The translations under genes were made by a program, and so were the position numbers. The notes under the pieces are model-generated. The model saw nothing but the letters and a program-made list of their open reading frames with translations. It was not told the origin of the DNA and did not search any database. Shown here in pieces: positions 45,009 to 55,996 of a stretch of 64,000 nucleotides of DNA (the stretch's first letter is position 1; the number at the start of each line of letters is the position of its first letter). The stretch spans positions 20,601 to 84,600 of the forward strand of contig NZ_PHNT01000012.1 in the NCBI RefSeq assembly GCF_002834145.1, read 5' to 3'. This DNA is from Roseovarius salinarum (GTDB lineage Bacteria > Pseudomonadota > Alphaproteobacteria > Rhodobacterales > Rhodobacteraceae).

Positions 45009-45763
45009 CACCGGCTGACCTCCTGCGCCGGCGGCGACGGGCGCGCCCGGTACGTGGCGCCCTTCCACCACAACCGCAACGCCTGCCAGTGAATGAGTGC
45101 CAGGACCCGCCGCGATCCCATCGGGCGCCGCAGGCAGGCCCCAAGCAGGCCGGACGTCGTGAGCGGCCGGCGCGGACCGACCAGCGTGGCGATCACGCCG
45201 CCGGCGCCGCCCGTATAGTCGATGCGGATACCGATCCGGTCGTTGCGCAGGTCGAAGCGGAACTCGTAGTGCCCGTCGACCTGCTGGAACGGCGACACGT
45301 GGAACACCTTGCGCGCGCGCAGCGTGTCGTGGGCCGTGATCGCCGCCACGTCGCCGCGGTGGCACAGGTACGAGTGGCGGTCGCCGAAGGTGTTGTTGAC
45401 CTCGGCCACGATAACGCGGGCCCCGCCAGCCGCATCCCGGCAGATCCAGAAGGACACCGGGTTGAACAGGTGTCCCAGCAGGCGTGGCTGGGTCAGCAAC
45501 TCGATCCGCGCGGGCGCGGGCAGTCCATGCGCAGCCAGAACCTCGCGCACCCAGGCGGGGCCGCGACCCTGCCCCGGCGCGCCGCCGTGATCGCGGTCGT
45601 GCACGGCCGCCGGTGCCCGTCGGTTGCGGTCGAAAAGGCGCGGCGCCTCGACCTCCGCCTCGGCGTCGAGCAGCACGTAGTCCACCCCGTAGCGGAACGC
45701 GTTGTCGATCGCGCCCTTGCGCCCGTGCCAGGTGTGGCCGGCGATATGCTCCACCCGGCTCAT
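45008..45763 (-). CDS. DUF1365-family protein
   Basis: This 251-residue protein matches DUF1365 (HTWHGRKGAIDNAFRYGVDYVLLD, then LGHLFNPVSFWIC and VAEVNNTFGDRHSYL). In R. sphaeroides I recall the counterpart, RSP1090, as needed for a full singlet-oxygen response and linked to fatty-acid modification. It overlaps the oxidoreductase gene by ATGA. It probably acts with that enzyme on membrane lipids. Confidence 0.85.
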   Translation of the reverse strand: MSRVEHIAGHTWHGRKGAIDNAFRYGVDYVLLDAEAEVEAPRLFDRNRRAPAAVHDRDHGGAPGQGRGPAWVREVLAAHGLPAPARIELLTQPRLLGHLFNPVSFWICRDAAGGARVIVAEVNNTFGDRHSYLCHRGDVAAITAHDTLRARKVFHVSPFQQVDGHYEFRFDLRNDRIGIRIDYTGGAGGVIATLVGPRRPLTTSGLLGACLRRPMGSRRVLALIHWQALRLWWKGATYRARPSPPAQEVSR

Positions 45764-47061
45764 TCCGCGGCCATTTCCGGCGTGGTCCCGCGCGCCGCGA
45801 GTGCCTGCGCGACCTCCAGCCCGCTCGCGAGTCCGTCCTCGTGGAAGCCGTGGCGCATCCATGCGCCGCAGAACCACGTGCGGCGCGTGCCGTTGAACCC
45901 GCGCACCCGATCCTGCGCCTCGAGCGCGGCAAGGTCGTAGACCGGGTGGCGCATCGTCACGCGGTCGTACACCAGCTCGTCACGGATGGGGCGCGTGGCG
46001 TTGAGCGTGACGAACATCGGGTCGTCCTGCGGGATCGGTTGCAGGCGGTTCATCCAGTAGGTGATGCCGATGGGCGCATCGCCGCGCCCGGCGCCGCCGG
46101 CGTAATTCCACGAGGACCAGACGGCACGCCGCCGCGGCATGACAGTGCTGTCGGCATGCAGCACGATGTCGTTGGGCTGATACCGCACGGCGCCCAGCGC
46201 GGCACGTTCCTCGGGGGCAGGATCCTCCAGCAGGCGCAGCGCATCGTCCGAATGGGAGGCGATGACCACCTCGTCGAACTGCTCCCACGCGCCGCCGTGC
46301 GCGCGAACCTCGGCCCACAGGGGCCGACGGCGCACGCCGGCCACCGGCGCCCCGGTGCGGATCGCGACGCCCTTCGCGCGCATCGTGCGGTCCAGCCGGT
46401 CGACGTAGGAGGCGGAGCCGCCCTGCACGGTATACCACTGATGCTGGCCGCTGTGGTGCAACAGCGCGTGGTTCTCGAAGAACTGGATCAGCGCGTGGGC
46501 AGGGAAATCCATGATCCGCTCCGCCGGGGTCGACCAGATCGCGCCGGACAACGGCAACAGGTAGTGGTCGCGAAACCAGTCGCCCAGCCCCATCTTGGCG
46601 ATGAAATCGCGTATGGTCAGCCGGCGGTCGCGCGATTCGCGCAGCGCGTGGGCGTTGAAGCGGAAGATGTCGCGCAACATGCCCCAGAAGCGCGGGTTCG
46701 CGATGTTGCGGCGCTGCGCGAACACGGCGCCGGCCCCCGCCAGCCCGTATTCGAGGGCGCCGTCGCCGATGGACGCACCGAAGCTCATGTCGCTTTCGGT
46801 GACGGGCACGCCGAGCTCCGCGAAAAGCCCGGCCAGGCACGGGTAGTTGGCGTAGTTGAACACGATGAACCCGGTATCGACCGGCTGGTCGCCGCGTTTG
46901 CCGGCGATCACGGTGCGCGCGTGGCCGCCAAGCCGCGGCGCGGCCTCGAACAGCGTCACGTCATGCGTGTCGGCCAGGGCATGCGCCGCGCCCATGCCCG
47001 AAATGCCGCCGCCGATGACCGCGACCGTCCTGCGCCCTTGTCCGCCCGCTTCGAATGGCAT
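45760..47061 (-). CDS. FAD-dependent amine-oxidase-type oxidoreductase (sigma-E operon)
   Basis: This 433-residue flavoprotein has the dinucleotide motif VIGGGISGMGAAHAL at residue 14, followed by the LGGHART signature of the NAD(P)/FAD amine-oxidase and desaturase-like group. In this genomic position R. sphaeroides has RSP1091, reported (recalled) in fatty-acid modification and ChrR-dependent signalling. ATG 47061 follows CGAGGAA. First gene of the five-gene minus-strand operon, divergent from rpoE. Confidence 0.88.
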   Translation of the reverse strand: MPFEAGGQGRRTVAVIGGGISGMGAAHALADTHDVTLFEAAPRLGGHARTVIAGKRGDQPVDTGFIVFNYANYPCLAGLFAELGVPVTESDMSFGASIGDGALEYGLAGAGAVFAQRRNIANPRFWGMLRDIFRFNAHALRESRDRRLTIRDFIAKMGLGDWFRDHYLLPLSGAIWSTPAERIMDFPAHALIQFFENHALLHHSGQHQWYTVQGGSASYVDRLDRTMRAKGVAIRTGAPVAGVRRRPLWAEVRAHGGAWEQFDEVVIASHSDDALRLLEDPAPEERAALGAVRYQPNDIVLHADSTVMPRRRAVWSSWNYAGGAGRGDAPIGITYWMNRLQPIPQDDPMFVTLNATRPIRDELVYDRVTMRHPVYDLAALEAQDRVRGFNGTRRTWFCGAWMRHGFHEDGLASGLEVAQALAARGTTPEMAAE

Positions 47062-47098
47062 GATTCCTCGCTCCGTGTTTCGTCGATGTACGGCTCGG

Positions 47099-47126
47099 TT
47101 TACGCGGCTTGCCGGCGATCGGATGA
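47099..47126 (-). promoter_or_regulatory. Sigma-E-type promoter of the FAD-oxidoreductase operon
   Basis: The minus strand reads TCATCC (47126 to 47121), 18 bases, then TAAA (47102 to 47099). This is one base from the TGATC-N18-TAA pattern of R. sphaeroides RpoE targets. It ends about 38 bases before the start codon. Confidence 0.55.
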
Positions 47127-47150
47127 GAATCGATTTTTCCTGAGGCGCGG

Positions 47151-47178
47151 TGATCCAGCTTGGAAGCGCGTTCGTAAT
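47151..47178 (+). promoter_or_regulatory. Sigma-E-type promoter of rpoE-chrR
   Basis: TGATCC (47151-47156), an 18-base spacer and TAAT (47175-47178) match the TGATC-N18-TAA pattern used by RpoE, fitting autoregulation. The GTG start of rpoE is about 110 bases beyond the expected transcription start. Confidence 0.7.
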
Positions 47179-47295
47179 ATCGGCATGTTCAGTGAAAGTG
47201 CTACGCTCGAGCGCGCCTGCGCATCGCATGCCCCGCCGTCCCGTGCTATTTCGCGCGGAGACAGCACGCGGAACCGCCCGGGACGGCAACGACCA

Positions 47296-47850
47296 GTGAA
47301 GACCGAAGACAAGGACGAGACGAACGAGGACTGGGTGGCCTGCATCGCCCGCATACGCGACCATCAGGACCGCGCGGCATTCGCCGTGCTCTTTCAGCAC
47401 TTCGCGCCGCGCGTGAAGGCGTTCCTGATGCGGTCGGGCACCGATGCGGCGCTGGCCGAGGAGTGCGCACAGGATGTCATGGCGACGCTTTGGCAGAAGG
47501 CGCATCTTTTCGATCCCGCGCGGGCCAGCGCGGCCACCTGGATCTTCACCATCGCGCGTAATCGCAAGATCGACGCGCTGCGCAAGCAACAGCGCCCCGA
47601 GCCCGAGGACCTGCCCTGGGGCCCCGAGGCCGAACCCGACCAGGCCGACGCGCTGGCACTGCAACAGGAAACGGCGCAACTGGGCGCGGCGATCGCGGCC
47701 CTGCCCGACAAGCAGCGCGTGCTTATCGAGAAGGCCTATTTCGGCGATCTCAGCCACTCGGAGATCGCCGACGAGACCGGCCTGCCACTGGGCACGATCA
47801 AATCCCGAATCCGACTGGCGCTGGACCGCCTGCGCCACGCAATGAAGTGA
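47296..47850 (+). CDS. rpoE: ECF sigma factor RpoE (singlet-oxygen response)
   Basis: This 184-residue group IV sigma factor has region 2 (AEECAQDVMATLWQKAHLFDP, then ASAATWIFTIARNRKIDALRK) and region 4 (LSHSEIADETGLPLGTIKSRIRLALDRLRHAM). In R. sphaeroides its close relative turns on genes against singlet oxygen. The start is GTG 47296; an ATG in the same frame near 47185 would add an atypical leader. It overlaps or adjoins chrR, its anti-sigma factor, and has its own consensus promoter. Confidence 0.92.
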   Translation: MKTEDKDETNEDWVACIARIRDHQDRAAFAVLFQHFAPRVKAFLMRSGTDAALAEECAQDVMATLWQKAHLFDPARASAATWIFTIARNRKIDALRKQQRPEPEDLPWGPEAEPDQADALALQQETAQLGAAIAALPDKQRVLIEKAYFGDLSHSEIADETGLPLGTIKSRIRLALDRLRHAMK

Positions 47851-47855
47851 CGACG

Positions 47856-48509
47856 ATGACAGACACGATCCATCACCACCTGACCGACCCCCTGCTGATG
47901 GCCTATTCCGCCGGCACGCTGCCGGAAGCGTTCAGCATGGTCGTGGCCGCGCATGTGTCGATGTGCGACGAATGCCGTGCCCGGCTGGGCAGCTTCGACG
48001 CCATCGGTGGCTCGCTGATCGACGGGGCAGAGACCGTTGCCATGGCCGACGACAGCCTCGGGGCGACGCTGGCCCGGATCGAGGCCGGCGCGACGGCCGA
48101 ACCGCCTGCGCCGCGCAAGCGGCGCCGTGGTGTGCTGCCCGGCCCCGTGCAGGATTACGTCGGCGGCAATCTCGACGCGGTGAAATGGCGGCCGGTGGGC
48201 ATGGGCGTCAAACAGGCGATCCTGCCCACGTCCAGGGATGCTTCCGCGCGGCTGCTCTACATTCCCGCCGGCGCGGCCGTGCCCGACCACGGGCACAACG
48301 GGACCGAGCTGACTCTGGTCCTGCAGGGCGCCTTCGAGGACGAAAGCGACCGTTTCGGCGTCGGCGACGTCGAGGTCGCCGACGACTCGATGGAACACAC
48401 GCCGGTGGCCGACATCGGGCAGGATTGCATCTGCCTCGCGGCGACCGACGCGCCCCTGCGGTTCCGTGGGCTGCTTCCGCGACTTGCCCAGCCCTTCCTG
48501 CGCATCTGA
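47856..48509 (+). CDS. chrR: Anti-sigma factor ChrR
   Basis: This 217-residue zinc protein binds RpoE until singlet oxygen triggers its loss. The N-terminal anti-sigma domain has the zinc ligands His8, His33, Cys37 and Cys40 (AAHVSMCDEC), matching the known R. sphaeroides set with an offset of two. The C-terminal cupin domain has its metal-binding motif DHGHNGTE and a later EHTPV His. ATG 47856 is used; a GTG at 47847 overlapping the rpoE stop is an alternative start. Confidence 0.93.
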   Translation: MTDTIHHHLTDPLLMAYSAGTLPEAFSMVVAAHVSMCDECRARLGSFDAIGGSLIDGAETVAMADDSLGATLARIEAGATAEPPAPRKRRRGVLPGPVQDYVGGNLDAVKWRPVGMGVKQAILPTSRDASARLLYIPAGAAVPDHGHNGTELTLVLQGAFEDESDRFGVGDVEVADDSMEHTPVADIGQDCICLAATDAPLRFRGLLPRLAQPFLRI

Positions 48510-48551
48510 CTGGTCCCGCGCGGGGGTGGGGGGTGTCATGACGCCGCGTGA

Positions 48552-50636
<2,085 letters not shown>

Positions 50637-50662
50637 GGCGCCTGGGCCCTGGGCCCGAAGGA

Positions 50663-51109
50663 CTACTCGACCGTGATGGTGATCACGTCGGAGGTGACAG
50701 GAGGCTCGTGCGGGATGTGGTTCCGGTCGCCGACGACCAGCTGCAGCGTGTGCTCCCCCGGCGCCAGCTCCACCGTCGTTTGCGTCTGGCCGCCGCCGAA
50801 ATGCACGTGGTGGTCGTCGGCCGGCAGGGGCATGGACAACTCGTCTGCGCCCGCTTGCCCCTCGCCCAACGGCGGCCGGTCGATCAGCAGGTGATGGTGG
50901 CCTGTCCGCGCCTTGTCGGTACCGGCCGGTGCCACGCCCATTCCCTTGAGGCCGAAGACCACCGTCACGGGCGAGGTGACGGTCACGCCGTCTTCGAGGT
51001 TGACGAAATAGACTTCGGCGCCCTCGGGCGCCGGGGTCCTCTCGGCGGCGGCGGGCATGGCAACGGCAATGGCGGCGGTCAGCGCCGCGGCGAATAGCGC
51101 ATGTTTCAT
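50663..51109 (-). CDS. Secreted DUF4399 protein
   Basis: This 148-residue protein has a signal peptide (about 1-22) and a beta-sandwich-like domain with His-rich segments GHHHLLID and DDHHVHFGGGQTQ. The histidines suggest metal binding, perhaps copper, in the periplasm, which is inference. ATG 51109 follows GGAGGAG. It is convergent with the oxidoreductase gene and divergent from the LysR gene. Confidence 0.82.
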   Translation of the reverse strand: MKHALFAAALTAAIAVAMPAAAERTPAPEGAEVYFVNLEDGVTVTSPVTVVFGLKGMGVAPAGTDKARTGHHHLLIDRPPLGEGQAGADELSMPLPADDHHVHFGGGQTQTTVELAPGEHTLQLVVGDRNHIPHEPPVTSDVITITVE

Positions 51110-51355
51110 CTCAAAATCTCCTCCAGGTTGTGTGCAGATGCCCATGATACCACGAAACGACGGCGGCACCTGCAGGGTTTCGCGCGGCGCCGGCGGGCCT
51201 GTCGCCCTTGCCGGTGTGCAAGGCGCAACGGCCGTTTCCCGGTTTCCACGGCACGAACGATCCACCGCGACTCCGCGATATTGTCGGGGAGTGGCCCAAC
51301 TGATGCCCGATTTCGCCGCCATACGGGACATGTTGAACGAGTAGGGATGTGCAGC

Positions 51356-52261
51356 ATGGACCGCCTGACGGAAATGGAAGCTTTCGCGACAGTCGTGGAC
51401 CAGGGCGGGTTCACGGACGCCGCGCGCAAGCTGGGTATTTCGAAATCGGCGGTGTCCAAGCACGTTTCCTCGCTCGAAACGCGGCTGGGCGCGCGACTGT
51501 TGAACCGAACGACACGCCGCGTTTCGCCGACGGAAATCGGCCTGGCCTACTACGACCGCGCGCTTCGCGTGCTCAACGACGCGGGCGAGGCCGATGCGCT
51601 GGTCAGTTCCATGCAGTCGGATCCTGCCGGGCTTTTGCGCATCTCGGTGGCGACGGACTTCGGAGTGAACCATCTCAGCCCGGTGCTGGGCGAGTTCCTC
51701 GAGGACCATCCGAAAATCACCGTGAACATGGTCCTGAACAACCGTTACGTCGAATTGATCTCGGAAGGCTTCGATCTGGCCATCCGGGTGGGCGAGCTGG
51801 AGGACAGCTCCCTGCGGGCGCGGCGGATCGCGACGACGACACGCCGCATGATCGCCAGCCCGTCCTACTTCGCCAAGCATGGCCGCCCCAAGCGCATCGA
51901 CGATCTCAACGAACACCGCCTGCTGCACTACACCACCCAGTCGGGTGCCAGCGTCTGGAAGATACCGACCGCGTCGGGCGAGATCCGCCAGGTCCGCACC
52001 TCGGGCGGGCTGTCCGTCAACGACGGTCAGTCGCTGCTCAACGCAGCGATCTCGGGGCTCGGCATCGCTTACCTGCCAAGCTTCCTTTACGCCGAAGCCA
52101 TGGAACAGGGTCTGGTCGAGGACGTGATCCCGGACCTTCCTGTCGAGACGCAAGGGATCTACGCGGTCTATCCGCCCGGCCGCTACACCCAGCCCAAGGT
52201 GCGCGCCTTCATCGATTTCCTTGTCCGCGAGTTCGCGGACAAGGGCCCGACCAAGTGGTAG
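51356..52261 (+). CDS. LysR-family transcriptional regulator
   Basis: This 301-residue regulator has an N-terminal helix-turn-helix (FTDAARKLGISKSAVSKHVSSLETRLGARLLNRTTR) and a C-terminal effector-binding domain with ISVATDFGVNHL and LNAAISGLGIAYLP. Its effector and targets are unknown; the divergent DUF4399 gene is a candidate. ATG 51356 starts the usual MDRLTEMEAF; ATG 51347, three codons earlier, is also possible. Confidence 0.9.
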   Translation: MDRLTEMEAFATVVDQGGFTDAARKLGISKSAVSKHVSSLETRLGARLLNRTTRRVSPTEIGLAYYDRALRVLNDAGEADALVSSMQSDPAGLLRISVATDFGVNHLSPVLGEFLEDHPKITVNMVLNNRYVELISEGFDLAIRVGELEDSSLRARRIATTTRRMIASPSYFAKHGRPKRIDDLNEHRLLHYTTQSGASVWKIPTASGEIRQVRTSGGLSVNDGQSLLNAAISGLGIAYLPSFLYAEAMEQGLVEDVIPDLPVETQGIYAVYPPGRYTQPKVRAFIDFLVREFADKGPTKW

Positions 52262-52315
52262 GTTTCCCGCGCCCCGCGTGGCGTCACGGGTGACCGTCGG
52301 GGCCGGACATGAAAG

Positions 52316-52335
52316 GGGGCCGTTGAACCGGCCCC
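52316..52335 (-). terminator. Terminator-like hairpin
   Basis: A 7-bp stem GGGGCCG/CGGCCCC around a 6-base loop is followed on the minus strand by CTTTC. It would end the candidate small transcript and could also stop the lysR transcript on the plus strand. Confidence 0.5.
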
Positions 52336-52375
52336 TCAATCTCCCCTGCCACTGCTCCGATTGGTCTGCCTGCTT

Positions 52376-52483
52376 CTACCTTGTTCCGAAAACCCGATGT
52401 CTGGAACGCACGGATTGACAGGCCCGCCCGCGCAAGCGCCGGTCCGGCGACGCAATCTTGTCGTGGTCGTTGGTTCGCCGCAT
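52376..52483 (-). CDS. Possible 35-residue Arg-rich peptide
   Basis: The open frame starts MRRTNDHDKIASPDRRLRGR and ends HRVFGTR, with about one third basic residues. AGGAAG lies 8 bases upstream of the ATG, and a promoter lies about 65 bases upstream. There is no known family. It may be chance. Confidence 0.25.
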   Translation of the reverse strand: MRRTNDHDKIASPDRRLRGRACQSVRSRHRVFGTR

Positions 52484-52546
52484 GACGTGTCTTCCTGACC
52501 GGAACCCGGGCCGACGGGCAGATCGACAATTCGACCGCTGCAACCA

Positions 52547-52592
52547 GATATAGGCGAATCAATGCGAATCGGTCAATATGGAGTGATTCGCA
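52547..52592 (-). promoter_or_regulatory. Promoter overlapped by GCGAATC repeats
   Basis: The minus strand has TTGACC (52576 to 52571), an 18-base spacer and TATATC (52552 to 52547). The spacer contains two GATTCGC copies exactly 10 bases apart. A third copy, inverted, lies upstream at 52585-52591, forming an 8-bp palindrome arm pair with 52563-52570. Each copy includes a GANTC methylation site. Confidence 0.55.
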
Positions 52593-52661
52593 GCATTCGA
52601 TCTTTTTTGCAGCCGGAAGGGATTCCCCTGTGATTCCCGGGGCTTGGGAAACACGGGCGAA

Positions 52662-53936
52662 TCAGCCGTTTTCACGCAGAACGTGCCCGGCCAGGTACAG
52701 CGATCCGCAAATCAGGATCCGGGCACCGGGCGCTTGCGCGGCGATGCCCTTCAGCGCCTCGGTCAGACCGGGCGCGGTCGTCGCCTCGATGCCGGACGCC
52801 CGCGCGGCCTCCGCCAGTGTCTCGGGCGGCAGGGTGTTGGCCTCTCCGGGGATCGCGATGGCCGTCAAGCTTTCCGCCTGCTCGGCCAGCGGGGCAATGT
52901 ATCCGGAAACGTCCTTCGTGTTGAGCATGCCGCAGACAAGATGGGTGGACCGCGCCGGCAGCCCGGCCAGATGCCGGCCCAGCGCGGCACCGGCCGAGGC
53001 ATTGTGCCCGCCGTCGAGCCAAAGCTCGCACCCCCGCGCGGCCCGCGTGATCGCCCCCTCGGGCAGGCGCTGCAGGCGGCCCGGCCAGTCGGCGCGTGTC
53101 ACCGCCGAGGTGCAGGCGGCCTCGCCCAGGCCAAGGTGGCGCAGGGCGGCCAGCGCGGCGCCCGCGTTCTCGATCTGGTGGGCGCCCGGCAGATTGGGAA
53201 GGGGCAGGTCGACAAGGCCCGTTTCATCCTGGAATACCAGCCGGCCGTGTTCCTGGCCGACGTGCCAGTGCTGGCCCTGGGCGATCAGGGGCACGCCGAG
53301 ACGCGCGGCGCGCTGCTCGATGACCTCCATGGCCGGTTCCTGCTGGGGGCCGACCACGCAGGGCACACCGCGTTTGAGGATACCGGCCTTTTCCGCCGCG
53401 ATCTTCGCCAGCGTGTTGCCGAGGAACTGTTCGTGGTCGATCGACAGGGGGGTGATCATCGTCAGCGCCGGACGCGCGATCACGTTCGTGGCGTCCAGCC
53501 GGCCGCCGAGCCCGACCTCGAGCAATGCGTAATCCGCCGGCACCCGCGACATCACCAGAAGTGCCGCGCAGGTCGTGATCTCGAAATAGGTGATCGGCGC
53601 GCCCGCGTTGGCGGCGTAGCATTCGTCGAGCACGGCCGTCAGCGTGTCTTCCTCGATCAGATCGCCCGCAAGGCGGATGCGTTCGTGAAACCGGGCCAGA
53701 TGCGGCGAGGTATAGGCGTGAACGCGCAGCCCCGCGCCTTCGAGACCAGCGCGCAGCATAGCCAGCGAACTGCCCTTGCCGTTGGTGCCCGCGATATGGA
53801 TCACCGGCGGCAACGCCTCCTGCGGATTGCCGAGCCGGTCCAGCAGGCGCCAGACGCGGTCGAGCGTCAGGTCGATGATTTTCGGGTGGAGCGACATCAT
53901 CCGCTCGAGGATGACGTCCGATGTGGCCGCGCTCAT
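52662..53936 (-). CDS. folC: Bifunctional folylpolyglutamate / dihydrofolate synthase
   Basis: This 424-residue Mur-ligase-family enzyme adds glutamate to dihydropteroate and folates. It has the P-loop [15 protein letters not shown] near residue 50, [11 protein letters not shown], the carbamylated-Lys/Glu region [15 protein letters not shown] and [23 protein letters not shown]. It overlaps the end of accD by ATGA, a common alphaproteobacterial pairing. The C-terminal codons run into the GANTC-rich region at 52659. Confidence 0.95.
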   Translation of the reverse strand: MSAATSDVILERMMSLHPKIIDLTLDRVWRLLDRLGNPQEALPPVIHIAGTNGKGSSLAMLRAGLEGAGLRVHAYTSPHLARFHERIRLAGDLIEEDTLTAVLDECYAANAGAPITYFEITTCAALLVMSRVPADYALLEVGLGGRLDATNVIARPALTMITPLSIDHEQFLGNTLAKIAAEKAGILKRGVPCVVGPQQEPAMEVIEQRAARLGVPLIAQGQHWHVGQEHGRLVFQDETGLVDLPLPNLPGAHQIENAGAALAALRHLGLGEAACTSAVTRADWPGRLQRLPEGAITRAARGCELWLDGGHNASAGAALGRHLAGLPARSTHLVCGMLNTKDVSGYIAPLAEQAESLTAIAIPGEANTLPPETLAEAARASGIEATTAPGLTEALKGIAAQAPGARILICGSLYLAGHVLRENG

Positions 53937-54892
53937 TTCTTGCCGGACTCGTCCACCGGGGCTTCGACCGACTCCGGTGTGACGGGGTCCGGCTCCGGCT
54001 CGGCCCCTGTCCCCGGTGCGGGCAGGTCGCCCTTCACCGCCGGCGGCAGGCCCAGCAGCATGCGGGTGATCGTGATCAACTCGTCACGCATCTCGGTGCG
54101 CGGCGTCACCCGGTCGAGCATGCCGTGATCCAGCAGGTATTCCGCGCGCTGGAAGCCCTCGGGCAGTTTCTCGCGGATGGTCTGTTCGATCACGCGCGGC
54201 CCGGCGAAACAGATCAGCGCACCCGGCTCGGCGATCTGCACGTCGCCCAGCATGGCGTAGCTCGCGGTGACACCGCCGGTCGTGGGGTCGGTCAGCACCA
54301 CGATGTAGGGCAACCCGGCCTCACGCAGCATCTGCACGGCCACGGTGGTGCGCGGCATCTGCATAAGGCTCAGGATGCCCTCCTGCATGCGCGCGCCGCC
54401 GGCGGCGGAAAACAGGACAAGCGGGCGCTTGAGCTTAACGGCTTCCTCGGCGGCCGCGACGATGGCGTTGCCGACGTACATGCCCATCGACCCGCCCATG
54501 AACGCGAAATCCTGCGCCGCCGCCACGATGGGCGTGCGCCCGATCTCGCCCGTGGCGACAAGCATCGCCTCCTTCTCGCCGGTCTTGCGCTGTGCGGCCT
54601 TCAGCCGGTCGGGGTATTTCTTCTGATCGCGGAACTGCAGCGGATCCTGCGTCGGCGCGGGCACTGCGACCTCGGAAAACGCACCGCCGTCGAACAGGGC
54701 GGCGAACCTTGCCCGCGGCGCGATCGGCATGTGATGGCCGCAACTGGTGCAGACATTGAGATTGTTCTTCAACTCCCGGTGAAACAGCATCGTGCCGCAG
54801 CCCTCGCACTTGGACCACAGGTTCTCGGGCATCTCGCGCCGCGAGAAGATCGAGTTGATCCGCGGGCGCACGTAATTGGTGATCCAGTTCAT
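53933..54892 (-). CDS. accD: Acetyl-CoA carboxylase carboxyltransferase subunit beta
   Basis: This 319-residue subunit, with AccA, transfers the carboxyl group to acetyl-CoA to make malonyl-CoA for fatty-acid synthesis. The N-terminal Cys4 zinc ribbon (CEGCGTMLF and CTSCGHH) and the crotonase-fold core ([27 protein letters not shown]) are intact. A Pro/Glu-rich tail of about 30 residues ends the protein. ATG 54892 begins the usual [10 protein letters not shown]. Confidence 0.96.
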   Translation of the reverse strand: MNWITNYVRPRINSIFSRREMPENLWSKCEGCGTMLFHRELKNNLNVCTSCGHHMPIAPRARFAALFDGGAFSEVAVPAPTQDPLQFRDQKKYPDRLKAAQRKTGEKEAMLVATGEIGRTPIVAAAQDFAFMGGSMGMYVGNAIVAAAEEAVKLKRPLVLFSAAGGARMQEGILSLMQMPRTTVAVQMLREAGLPYIVVLTDPTTGGVTASYAMLGDVQIAEPGALICFAGPRVIEQTIREKLPEGFQRAEYLLDHGMLDRVTPRTEMRDELITITRMLLGLPPAVKGDLPAPGTGAEPEPDPVTPESVEAPVDESGKK

Positions 54893-54951
54893 CGGCTGTC
54901 GGTCCCTGTTTCGCCTGCGTCCGAGATAGTCGGCGGCGCGGCGAAATGCAA

Positions 54952-55842
54952 TCAGCGGCGCAGCGCCAGACGCGCCGCAAGCCAGCTGCAGAACAGCGCC
55001 ATGACGTCCAGCGGCAGCCAGACCGCCATGGCCGCCGCCGACTCGAGCGAGAACGGGTAGGTGTAAAGCGCCAGCCCATCGAAATTGCCCTGCGGCGCGG
55101 TGAACAGGATGGCGCTGGTGTTGTTGATCAGATGCATCGCGATCGCGGGGCCCAACGTGCCACTGCGCGCCGTGAGGTCGGCGGCGGCGACGCCGAACAG
55201 CGCGGCCCAGATCACCACGGCCCATGTGCTGTCACCCATCTGGCCGGGCGCGTAGTGCAGAAGCGCAAAGGCGACCGAAGGCACGACGATCCAGACGGCG
55301 GGATGACCAAAGCGCGCCGCGAGCTGGCTTTGCATGTAACCGCGAAAGGCGATTTCCTCGGCCGAGGTCTGGACGACCAGGCCGGCCAGACCGAGCGGCA
55401 GCAGCGCGATCCAGTCGCGCGGGTCAAGGTTGGGCACCGGCGCGACATCCTCGGGCAGCGGCAGCAACCCCACGAGCAGATACACCGCCATGAGCGCCAC
55501 GCAGACCCGCCCGAACTGCCGCAACGCCACCCCGGGCGGGCCGATCACGCTAATCAGCCCGCGCCCGTGAACAACGCGCAGCGCGCCCCAGATCGCAAGG
55601 ATCAGCATGCCGAAGATGAAAAGGTTGATCAGAACGGCGGCCGGGGTGGTGCCCTTGCTCAGTGATCCGGACATGGACTCCCACGTGCCCTGCCCCATCA
55701 CCGTCGCCAGCACGCCCGAGTACAGGAAGCTGAGCGCCATGAAAAGGACGGCCGTCAGCCCGAGACCCGCCAGAAGGCGCCACGGATCGGCAGAGGGGCG
55801 CGCCGGTGCGACCAGCGTCTCGAAGGCGGCGTAACGGGCCAT
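54952..55842 (-). CDS. CPBP family intramembrane metalloprotease
   Basis: This 296-residue protein has about eight membrane segments and the CPBP/CAAX-protease motif [12 protein letters not shown] with the later HYAPGQ and HLINNT histidines. It probably cleaves membrane peptides; the target is unknown. It precedes accD by 59 bases in the same direction and could share its transcript. Confidence 0.85.
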   Translation of the reverse strand: MARYAAFETLVAPARPSADPWRLLAGLGLTAVLFMALSFLYSGVLATVMGQGTWESMSGSLSKGTTPAAVLINLFIFGMLILAIWGALRVVHGRGLISVIGPPGVALRQFGRVCVALMAVYLLVGLLPLPEDVAPVPNLDPRDWIALLPLGLAGLVVQTSAEEIAFRGYMQSQLAARFGHPAVWIVVPSVAFALLHYAPGQMGDSTWAVVIWAALFGVAAADLTARSGTLGPAIAMHLINNTSAILFTAPQGNFDGLALYTYPFSLESAAAMAVWLPLDVMALFCSWLAARLALRR

Positions 55843-55996
55843 GCCCGACAGTTAGTCACCACCGCGCGGCCGCGCAATCGCCAGGGTGCAAGATGCGCTG
55901 TGCGTGGGGGAAAAAGCCGCACGCGGACGGCCGCAGCTTGTGTCGCGCGCGCCGCTCGCCTATGCCGGAGGGCAACGTTGTTCGGGGGAGTTCACC

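Larger units (their letters stand above)
52311..52541 (-). ncRNA. Candidate small RNA or mini-gene between convergent genes
   Basis: A minus-strand promoter (52547-52576) and a GC hairpin followed by CTTTC (52335 to 52311) frame about 230 bases that overlap no recognised gene. Within it is a 35-codon ORF (52376-52483) with an AGGAAG site. Whether the product is an RNA, the small basic peptide or both cannot be decided here. The window gives no homology. Confidence 0.4.

Noticed and set aside
50640..50656. GGGCCC repeat after the FMN/FAD oxidoreductase gene as a terminator
   Set aside because: The stem is too short with almost no loop and no T-tract.
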